Positions 34,720-42,058 of a stretch of DNA of 42,058 nt are shown here, piece after piece. The DNA is taken from the NCBI GenBank assembly GCA_016235155.1, contig JACRLW010000005.1:1-42058 (forward strand). The letters are read 5' to 3'. The number at the start of each line of letters is the position of its first letter. The stretch's first letter is position 1. The notes under the pieces were generated by a model. That model was not told the origin of the DNA. It was given only the letters and a program-made list of their open reading frames with translations, and searched no databases. The DNA is from Planctomycetota bacterium (lineage in GTDB: Bacteria > Planctomycetota > UBA1135 > UBA2386). The position numbers and the translations under genes were made by a program.

Positions 34720-35637
34720 ATGCTCCCTCCACCGATGCCCGCGTGCTCCTCGCCCGTCGTCGCCGCCGTCCTTGCCGTCTTCCTCGCCGCCGCGGGATCC
34801 ACCGCGCAGCAACGCGAAGCGGTTCCGCCGCTCGTCGTCCGCGAGACGGTTCTTGCGCCGCGCGCCGCGGTCTGGGCGGCGTGGACCACCAGCGCCGGAC
34901 TCATGACCTTCCTCGCCCCGCGCGCGCGCATCGAACTCCGCTCCGGCGGACCCTTCGAAGCCTGGTTCGATCCGGCGGCGGAGCCCGGCAGCCGCGGCTC
35001 CGAGGGCTGCGAGGTGCTCGCCTGGATCGATGGCGAGATGCTCACCTTCTCGTGGTCGGCGCCGCCGTCGCTCGGCCACCTGCGCGCACGCCGCGGCTTC
35101 GTCGTCGTGCGCCTCACGGATCGCGATGACGGCAAGAGCACCGCCGTCGAACTCGTGCACGGCGGTTTCGCGTCCGACGAGGGTGGCGCCAAGGTGCGCG
35201 CGTACTTCGCGACGGCCTGGCCCTTCGTCCTCGCCAACCTCGGGAAGTCCTTCCGCGAGGGGCCGCTGTGGACGGCGACCGAAGCGGCCGATGCGCCGCC
35301 GGGAACGACGTGGGTCGTCTTGCTGTCGCCGGTGCGCAAGGAGACGGCGATGAACCCGACGGACGAGGAAGCGGCGATCCTCGGTCAGCACGCCGAGCAC
35401 GTGCGCACGCTCGCCGACCGCGCCGCGGTCGTGATCGCGGGCCCCTGCCTCGGCGAGACCTTCGCGCCGCGCGGCGAGTCGGCGCGCGCACTCGATGTGC
35501 AGGAGCCGCTCGGCGTGGTCGTGCTGCGCGCGCGCGACGCCGAGGAGGCTCGCGCGACGATGGAAGCCGACCCGGCCGTGCGCGCCGGGATCTTCGCGGC
35601 GCGCATCCTGCCGCTCCGCGTGTTCGTCGAGCGCTGA
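34720..35637 (+). CDS. Exported SRPBCC (AHSA1-like)-YCII fusion protein
   Basis: A 305-residue protein. A signal peptide-like N-terminus (hydrophobic about 10-27, then STAQQ) precedes an AHSA1/SRPBCC domain (about 35-180: RETVLAPRAAVWAAWTTSAGLMTF, FEAWFD, LTFSWSAPPSL, VELVHGGF). A YCII-like ferredoxin-fold domain follows (about 195-303: WVVLLSPVRK, LGQHAEHVRTLADRAAVVIAGP, RATMEADPAVRAGIF). The YCII histidine in the QHAEH segment is kept. Both domains usually occur as separate cytoplasmic proteins, so the fusion and its apparent export are unusual. Start ATG 34720 or ATG 34735; both keep the signal. Ligand and function are unknown. Confidence 0.85.
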   Translation: MLPPPMPACSSPVVAAVLAVFLAAAGSTAQQREAVPPLVVRETVLAPRAAVWAAWTTSAGLMTFLAPRARIELRSGGPFEAWFDPAAEPGSRGSEGCEVLAWIDGEMLTFSWSAPPSLGHLRARRGFVVVRLTDRDDGKSTAVELVHGGFASDEGGAKVRAYFATAWPFVLANLGKSFREGPLWTATEAADAPPGTTWVVLLSPVRKETAMNPTDEEAAILGQHAEHVRTLADRAAVVIAGPCLGETFAPRGESARALDVQEPLGVVVLRARDAEEARATMEADPAVRAGIFAARILPLRVFVER

Positions 35638-35652
35638 GCGACGCGGCGGCGC

Positions 35653-35694
35653 GTCACTCCTCGTCGGTCACTCCTCGTCGTTCATTCCTCGTCG
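35653..35694. repeat. Three 14-bp tandem repeats at the 3' end of the metallophosphoesterase gene
   Basis: Units GTCACTCCTCGTCG, GTCACTCCTCGTCG and TTCATTCCTCGTCG. The third includes the stop codon, so the others look like slipped duplications of the gene's last codons. Confidence 0.85.
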
Positions 35695-36569
35695 GCGACC
35701 TGGAGATCGGGGCGATGATGGCGTCGCACGACGCCGGTCTCGTCGACCCAGATCTCGTCGACTTCGACGAGCGCTCCGTTCAACCAATCCGTGCGCAGGA
35801 AGTGATGCAGGTCGCCGTGTTCCGGATCGCGGCGGATGCGCGGCACGACCGCGGGGTTCATGAAGTCGATCCCGTCGCGGCGCGCGAAGCGCCGCCTCGA
35901 CGCGCCGCGCGGGAACAGCAACCGATCGTGCATGTGCCCGGCGATCACGCCGCGCACGCGCTTGCCGGTCTCGGGGATGCGATCGAGCGCGAAACGCAGG
36001 TCGCGATCGCCCCAGTCGCCGCCCGGTCGCATGCCGAAGTCCTTGCCCCAGATGTCGCCGGGCGCCTGGCTCATCCCGAGCGGGCCGTTGTGCGCGACGA
36101 TCAGCACGTCGTCGTGCTCGGCGGCAGCGACGAGTCCGACGATGCGCTCCGCCGACTCCTCGTGCGACGTGATCCCCCACAGGTCCGCGTAGAGCTCGGG
36201 ACTGCGGATGTCGCGACCACCCCACGAGAACGGTCGCGCGCCGACGAGGGTGAGGCCCGCGGCCGGCAGTTCGCGCCGGGTGTAGCCGAGGTGGTCGTCG
36301 CCGAAGAGGGCGAGGATCTCGCGCAGCGCGGGCGTCGCCTCCTTCTGCGAGAAGCTCTGCCAGGCGTCGTGGTTGCCGAGCACGATGCCGAGTTCGGCGT
36401 CGATCTCGCTGATCCGGCGCGCGATCACCGTGTCCTCGTCGCCGAGATCGCCGATGAAGATCGTGAGGTCCTGGTCGCCGCCCTCGACGAACTGCGTGTC
36501 GACGTCGGTCCAATGACCATGGACGTCGCCGACGACGAGGATGCGGAACGGGCGGGCGTGGGACGTCAT
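35682..36569 (-). CDS. Metallophosphoesterase (TIGR04168-like)
   Basis: A 295-residue calcineurin-like phosphoesterase with the two-metal motifs in order: GDVHGHWTDVD (about residues 14-24), GDLGDED, GNHD, VAHNGP and GHMHD. PFSWGGRDI, FARRDGIDFMNPAVVPRI and the WVDET tail recall a metallophosphatase family seen in cyanobacteria and plants. The substrate is unknown. The ATG at 36569 was chosen because it directly precedes the first strand. A TAAAGGAG site (36592-36585) lies 15 nt upstream, slightly far for a Shine-Dalgarno site; ORF extension beyond this to 36797 runs over the divergent scramblase-like gene. The gene's 3' end carries the 14-bp tandem repeats. Confidence 0.9.
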   Translation of the reverse strand: MTSHARPFRILVVGDVHGHWTDVDTQFVEGGDQDLTIFIGDLGDEDTVIARRISEIDAELGIVLGNHDAWQSFSQKEATPALREILALFGDDHLGYTRRELPAAGLTLVGARPFSWGGRDIRSPELYADLWGITSHEESAERIVGLVAAAEHDDVLIVAHNGPLGMSQAPGDIWGKDFGMRPGGDWGDRDLRFALDRIPETGKRVRGVIAGHMHDRLLFPRGASRRRFARRDGIDFMNPAVVPRIRRDPEHGDLHHFLRTDWLNGALVEVDEIWVDETGVVRRHHRPDLQVADEE

Positions 36570-36630
36570 CGGGTTGGCGGGGCACTCCTTTAGTCCCCGC
36601 GGCGCTCGGTTCACGCAGAAAGTCGCGCCC

Positions 36631-36660
36631 GGCTCCCGACGGCTCCCGACGGCTCCCGAC
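36631..36660. repeat. Three 10-bp tandem repeats in a divergent promoter region
   Basis: GGCTCCCGAC occurs three times in a row, between the divergent metallophosphoesterase (start 36569) and scramblase-like (start 36721) genes. Copy number could vary by slippage. Confidence 0.9.
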
Positions 36661-36720
36661 GGCAACGCGATCGGTCGACGGACCGTCGCCGGAGGCGATG
36701 ATGCTCCTGCCCACGAAGCC

Positions 36721-37347
36721 ATGACAACCAAACGACGCATCCTGGTCCGCCAGGTGAAGGAGTGGGGCGAGATCCTCACCGGCATCGAGACCCGCAACCG
36801 CTACGAGCTCTTCGGCGAGGACGGCGCTCTCGTCGCACGCGCGGCCGAGGAAGGCGGCGGAGTGGGTCGGATGCTCGGCCGGCTGTTCCTCGGCAGCGGA
36901 CGCAAGGCGACGCTGCACGTCGTCGATCCCGAGGGCAAGCGGTTGCTGCGCGGCGAGAAGCCGTTCACGTGGTTCTTCCACCGGCTCGAACTCTTCGAGG
37001 GCGACCGTCGCATCGGCGCGGTGCAGCGCCGCTGGTCCTGGTTCTGCAGGCGCTTCACGGTCGAGAACGCCGCGGGCGAGGCGGTGTTCGAGATCGTCAG
37101 CCCCTTCCTCCGCATCTGGACCTTCGAACTCCGCTTCGGCGACCACGTCGTCGGAGTCATCCGCAAGAAGTGGGGCGGCATGCTCCGCGAGCTGTTCACC
37201 GACGCCGACGCCTTCGGCGTCGAATACGAGGACCTGCCGGAACTCGACGTCCTCCGCCCGCTTCTCATCGGCGCCGTCTTCCTCGTCGACTTCACCTGCT
37301 TCGAGGGGAATCAGGGCCGGTCGAGCGTCGCCGATCTCGTGCCGTGA
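36721..37347 (+). CDS. Phospholipid scramblase/LURP-one-related family protein
   Basis: A 208-residue protein with the twelve-strand tubby-like layout of the scramblase/LURP-one family: VRQVKEWGEILTGIETRNRYEL at the N-terminus, RKATLHVVDPEGKRLL, RRFTVENAAGEAVFEI, VVGVIRKKWGG and a C-terminal hydrophobic helix (LLIGAVFLVDF). The start is ATG 36721; no Shine-Dalgarno sequence is seen. Bacterial members have no proven scramblase activity, so membrane lipid binding is an inference. The tandem-repeat-containing upstream region is shared with the divergent metallophosphoesterase gene. Its stop lies 35 bp from the stop of the convergent small secreted protein gene. Confidence 0.85.
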   Translation: MTTKRRILVRQVKEWGEILTGIETRNRYELFGEDGALVARAAEEGGGVGRMLGRLFLGSGRKATLHVVDPEGKRLLRGEKPFTWFFHRLELFEGDRRIGAVQRRWSWFCRRFTVENAAGEAVFEIVSPFLRIWTFELRFGDHVVGVIRKKWGGMLRELFTDADAFGVEYEDLPELDVLRPLLIGAVFLVDFTCFEGNQGRSSVADLVP

Positions 37348-37382
37348 GCCCGTCGCTGCCGCGACGGCGCGAGGGGCCATCC

Positions 37383-38171
37383 TCAGCGGAAAGTCACCGG
37401 CTTGAGGTTGCTCAAGCGCGGCGCCAGCGTCGAGAAGGCGAGGCTCTGGAACATGAGCTGGCCACCGATCAGCTGCGGGGAGGGCGGAACCTGCAGGGGC
37501 AACACGCCGATGCCGTTGACGTCGAGCGAGATCGGCGCGACGACCAGGATCAGCATCGGATCGAGCTGCAGGAGACCGAAGCCCGGGACGTTCATGCCGG
37601 TGGGCAGGGCGAAGGGGCTCGCGAGCAGCAGGTTCTGACCGAAGGGATCGTTCGCACTCGCAGCCTGGATGTCGTACTGACGCCCGACCGTCGCGTAGGC
37701 GTCGCCCGCGAGGAAGTTGCGATGCGGCCCGAGGGCTGCGATCGCAGTCCGCACGCCGAGTTCGATCAACACGCCGCGATCAGAGAAGAAGTCCGCGGTC
37801 TGGATCCCCTCGACGCCGCGCGGGTTGCAGACGGTCGTGATGCAGAAGGTCTTGCACTGGTTCGGCTGGATGGAGCTCGCGTTGACGTCCGCGAACCAGC
37901 ACACCTCGTTGGTCCCCGCGTTCACGGTCCCGCTCCAGCCGGCGGGCGACTGGATCGAACCGGAGTCGAGCAGAGCCGTGCCGAGGTTGAACTTCACGCA
38001 CACCCTGCGGATCGGCAACACGCACGGCGCGGGGTTGCAGACCTCGTAGCAGTAGGTGAACGTCGAGCAGAACCAGCCCTCGTTGAAGGTCGTGGTCTGA
38101 CGAATCGTCGGGTGGCACTGGGCGGCGAGCGCGGCACTGAACAGGGTCGCGATGATGGTCGAGCGGATCAT
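37383..38171 (-). CDS. Small secreted cysteine-rich protein with shared C-terminal module
   Basis: A 262-residue exported protein. A signal peptide (about 1-16, MIRSTIIATLFSAALAA) precedes a Cys-rich beta domain (about 17-130, with CHPTIRQ, FNEGWFCSTFTYCYEVCNP and NQCKTFCITTVC). The last 95 residues match the module of the other secreted proteins, with PGFGLLQLDP, SPQLIGGQLMFQSL and PRLSNLK. Paired cysteines suggest disulphides and therefore an extracytoplasmic location. The start is ATG 38171, with a weak GAGG about 10 nt upstream. The minus-strand neighbour upstream is the DUF433 gene, separated by 257 bp. Function is not known. Confidence 0.85.
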   Translation of the reverse strand: MIRSTIIATLFSAALAAQCHPTIRQTTTFNEGWFCSTFTYCYEVCNPAPCVLPIRRVCVKFNLGTALLDSGSIQSPAGWSGTVNAGTNEVCWFADVNASSIQPNQCKTFCITTVCNPRGVEGIQTADFFSDRGVLIELGVRTAIAALGPHRNFLAGDAYATVGRQYDIQAASANDPFGQNLLLASPFALPTGMNVPGFGLLQLDPMLILVVAPISLDVNGIGVLPLQVPPSPQLIGGQLMFQSLAFSTLAPRLSNLKPVTFR

Positions 38172-38328
38172 GGTCGGGTCCTCGTGGTCGGGGGTTGGCT
38201 TGGGCCTCGATGGGTCCACGAGCAGGACCGAGACCCCGGGCGGGGACCGGACCGGGAATCCCGGAATCCTTCGCGGGCCGCGCTGCCCCGCCACGGATCC
38301 CCGCGGAGGCCTTCCGTTCGGGGGTTGG

Positions 38329-38400
38329 GCCCGCGGGCGCCGGGGGAACCGGACTGCGAGAGGTCGCCGTCCTTCGTGACGATGACGAACCCGACGGTCG
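38329..38400 (-). pseudogene. Possible remnant of a DUF5615 (PIN-like) toxin
   Basis: Immediately after the DUF433 stop, in the same frame, the minus strand encodes VGFVIVTKDGDLSQ followed by a short SGSPGAR segment. This resembles the FVIVTKDxDF core and next turn of DUF5615 toxins, which normally follow DUF433 genes directly. The N-terminal half and the C-terminal PPKVIW...GN block are missing, so it looks like a deletion remnant. The match is short and needs a profile search. Confidence 0.4.
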
Positions 38401-38428
38401 CAGCGCCGGTCCCGATCGACGACGCGAT

Positions 38429-38656
38429 TCAGGTCGCCGGCGGTTCCGCGAGGCGGCGCTCGCGCGCAGCAGCGAACGCCAGGACCGCGCGGATGTGTTC
38501 CGGCCGGAGCTCGGGGAACTCACCGAGGATCTGCGCTTCGCTCATGCCTCCCGCGAGGTACTCCAAGACGTCCGCAACCGTGATGCGGGTGCCGCGGATG
38601 CACGGCTTGCCGCCGCGAACACCGGCCGTGACCGTGATGTGGTCCTCGAATCGCAT
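38429..38656 (-). CDS. DUF433 antitoxin-like protein
   Basis: A 75-residue protein with the family signature: ITVTAGVRGGKPCIRGTRI (residues about 7-25), then VADVLEYLAGGMSEAQILGEFPEL (about 27-50) and a helical end. DUF433 proteins are usually antitoxins paired with a DUF5615 PIN-like toxin encoded immediately downstream. Here only a possible toxin stump is present (38329-38400), so this may be an orphan. ATG 38656 is used; no Shine-Dalgarno sequence is visible. Upstream (38657-38799) is non-coding and leads to the endonuclease-family gene. Function as DNA-binding autoregulator is inferred from the family. Confidence 0.88.
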   Translation of the reverse strand: MRFEDHITVTAGVRGGKPCIRGTRITVADVLEYLAGGMSEAQILGEFPELRPEHIRAVLAFAAARERRLAEPPAT

Positions 38657-38799
38657 GCAGCGATGCTTAGAGGCGAGCAGTTGCGGTCGCCAGTCCCACC
38701 GGGTCCGCAGACCAGAGGATCGTCGCTCCGGCCGACGTTTCACCGGCCTGCGAGGCCCAAGCCCCGCACAACCCGTGCGGCGCGCATCGGGAACCTCGT

Positions 38800-39621
38800 T
38801 CAACGAGCCTCGATCACCGCGAGCACCGGGCGGTGGTCGGACGCGAGCGTCTCCGCCACGGCGCGGACCTCGTGCACGCGCCAACCGTCGGTTGGTGACG
38901 CGAAGACGAAGTCGATCTCCTTGACGGGCGCCGGCGCCGGATAGGTCAGCCGGGCCGCGGCGGGTTTGGCGATCTCGAGTGCTTGGCCTTGGAACAGTTG
39001 CAGCGTCCGCGAGCCGGGCTCGTCGTTGAAATCGCCGAGCACGAGGTAGCGCGGGCCGATCGAAGCGAGCTGCTCGGCCAGGGCGCGAGCCTGCGCGTAT
39101 CGCAGCGTGTCGTCGCCGACCCAGTTGAAGTGCACGTTCACCGCGGTCAGCTCCCCCACGCCAGGCACCGCCACGTCGATGCGCAACGCGATGCGCGGTT
39201 CGTCGCCCGGCGGCAAGCGGATCGCGTGCGAACGGAGGATCGGGAAGCGCGACAGGAACGCCATCCCGTAGCGGCCGCCCTGGTAGTCCATGAACGAACC
39301 GAACGCGTGGTGCATGCCGAGCAGGCGGCCCAACTCCGCGGCCTGATCGACTCCCCCGCTGCGACGCACGCCGCAATCCACTTCCTGCAACGCGACGAGG
39401 TCGGGCGCGAGTGCCCGGAGCGCGGCGGCGGTGCGTGCGAGATCGACGGTGTCGTCGGAGCCGCAACCGTGGCGGATGTTGTAGCTGACGACGCGCAGGG
39501 TCCCGCCCTGCCGAGCGGCGTCGCGCCCTTTCGTCCCCGCACATGCGTCGAGCAGCCCGCCCGCGACGAGCGCGAGCACGAGTAGCAGGCGGGATCGAGT
39601 CGATGCGTGGGCCGGCATCAT
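38800..39621 (-). CDS. Endonuclease/exonuclease/phosphatase family lipoprotein
   Basis: A 273-residue exported protein. The N-terminus is a lipoprotein-like signal (hydrophobic about 10-24, then LLDAC with Cys27) followed by the EEP fold: VVSYNIRHGCG (about 44-54), DLVALQEVDCG, the HFNW histidine, VLGDFNDEPGS, EIDFVFAS and SDHRPVLAVIE. All catalytic positions of this DNase I-like superfamily (Asn, Glu, Asp/Asn, Asp/His) are visible. Substrates in the family range from nucleic acids to phospholipids and sphingomyelin; the lipidated location favours an extracellular phosphodiesterase, but that is inference. It starts at the tandem ATGs 39621/39618. The sigma-54 activator stop lies 65 bp upstream. 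Confidence 0.87.
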   Translation of the reverse strand: MMPAHASTRSRLLLVLALVAGGLLDACAGTKGRDAARQGGTLRVVSYNIRHGCGSDDTVDLARTAAALRALAPDLVALQEVDCGVRRSGGVDQAAELGRLLGMHHAFGSFMDYQGGRYGMAFLSRFPILRSHAIRLPPGDEPRIALRIDVAVPGVGELTAVNVHFNWVGDDTLRYAQARALAEQLASIGPRYLVLGDFNDEPGSRTLQLFQGQALEIAKPAAARLTYPAPAPVKEIDFVFASPTDGWRVHEVRAVAETLASDHRPVLAVIEAR

Positions 39622-39686
39622 GTTCAGGGCCCTCAGGAAAGCGCCACGCACCCGCCGCGCCCAGGACGATCTCGCCGCCCGATCCG

Positions 39687-41531
<1,845 letters not shown>

Positions 41532-41618
41532 GCGGCGGATTCTCGCCACCTACCAGTGGGTGCGATAGCCCCGACCGTCGACTTTCCGCCGGACGCTGTT
41601 CGGCAGGGCGGCGAACGC

Positions 41619-41624
41619 TATCCT
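41619..41624 (+). promoter_or_regulatory. Candidate -10 hexamer for the protein kinase gene
   Basis: TATCCT ends 14 nt before ATG 41639, implying a leader of about 7 nt. No -35 or Shine-Dalgarno sequence is clear. No -24/-12 sigma-54 box was found in this divergent region. Confidence 0.3.
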
Positions 41625-41638
41625 CCCGCCCGGCTCGC

Positions 41639-42058
41639 ATGAACTCCGCGCCCCAGGATCGCGCCCGTCCGACCGCATGGATCGTCGGTGCGTCGGCGGA
41701 CCGAACGCTATTCGTCCGCCGGGAGGGCGACGGTTCGACGCGCCTCTTGAAGCGCTACGACGGCGGCTCGCCGGCCGACGCCGAGCGGGAAGCGCGCTCG
41801 GGACGGCTCGCGGCGGGGCCAGGCGTCGCGGTGATGCGCGAGGTCGTCGCGGATCCCGAGAGCGGTCGCGCCTGCGTCGTGCAGGACTACGTCGACGGCG
41901 TCGATCTCGAGTCCCTCGTCCGACGCGACGGCGCGTGCGCGACGAGCACCGCGGCGGCGATCGGAGCGAGCCTCGCGCGCACGCTGGCGCGACTCGCGGC
42001 GCTCCGCGTCGATCACGCGCCGTACGGGTTGGCCCACGGCGACGTGAAGCCGTCGAAC
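41639..42058 (+). CDS. Ser/Thr protein kinase, N-terminal part (runs off the window)
   Basis: The 140 residues visible end at the window edge. They form the N-lobe and the start of the C-lobe of a eukaryotic-like kinase: beta-strand lysine in STRLLKRY (about K38), hinge-like VVQDYVDGVDLESLV, and the catalytic loop HGDVKPSN at the very end (H133, D135, K137, N140). The usual R of HRD is replaced by G in HGD, a change seen in several bacterial/aminoglycoside-type kinases. Start is ATG 41639; 108 bp separate it from the divergent sigma-54 activator. The two could form a regulatory pair. The DFG region and any sensor domains lie beyond the window. Confidence 0.87.
   Translation, partial: MNSAPQDRARPTAWIVGASADRTLFVRREGDGSTRLLKRYDGGSPADAEREARSGRLAAGPGVAVMREVVADPESGRACVVQDYVDGVDLESLVRRDGACATSTAAAIGASLARTLARLAALRVDHAPYGLAHGDVKPSN

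Overview
The window is a very GC-rich chromosomal segment of a bacterium, densely coded on both strands. Four predicted secreted proteins share a C-terminal module. There are two SGNH hydrolases with TPR-like inserts, long calcium-binding FG-GAP repeats, a degenerate-FHA sigma-54 activator beside a Ser/Thr kinase, and hardly any Shine-Dalgarno sequences. Together these suggest a deep-branching member of Planctomycetota. That placement is an inference from gene content; no rRNA or other phylogenetic marker was compared.

Layout. Positions 1-1612 hold an insertion sequence with a DDE transposase and long inverted ends built from an iterated motif. It lies just downstream of a leftward operon (4973-1641) that runs VanZ-like protein, TPR protein, MgtC/DUF4010 membrane protein. 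Next come a secreted protein with two nidogen-like modules (5112-7067), convergent acetate kinase (8336-7086), an SGNH hydrolase with a TPR-like insert (8498-10132) and an orphan small-subunit-type methylmalonyl-CoA mutase (10185-12347). A 0.5-kb non-coding stretch with a 33-bp direct repeat follows. After it are a BtpA-family barrel (13625-12840), a GT87 mannosyltransferase-like protein, a large secreted protein (14948-17497) and ychF.

A leftward three-gene unit joined by 4-bp stop/start overlaps (25367-18671) encodes prolyl-tRNA synthetase, a 1210-residue membrane protein with a voltage-sensor-like four-helix segment, and a GT39-type glycosyltransferase. Rightward follow an FG-GAP secreted protein ending in a strong intrinsic terminator, then an AI-2E-family permease overlapping a cardiolipin synthase. 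Leftward follow a BtuF-like metal/corrinoid-binding protein and a coupled pair made of a second SGNH hydrolase and a carboxypeptidase-regulatory-like secreted protein. The right part carries an SRPBCC-YCII fusion, a metallophosphoesterase, a scramblase/LURP-like protein, a small secreted protein, a DUF433 antitoxin-like gene with what looks like the stump of its toxin partner, an endonuclease/exonuclease/phosphatase lipoprotein, a sigma-54 activator and the start of a protein kinase that runs off the end.

The most unusual observations are these. The second SGNH hydrolase has a single in-frame amber codon (33083-33081). It cuts off the catalytic D-x-H block, yet the frame stays open to an ATGA overlap with the next gene. 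The voltage-sensor-like giant protein is translationally tied to proS. The same C-terminal module appears on four otherwise unrelated secreted proteins. Several genes have TATC-type -10-like hexamers only 10-14 nt before the start codon, suggesting nearly leaderless messages.
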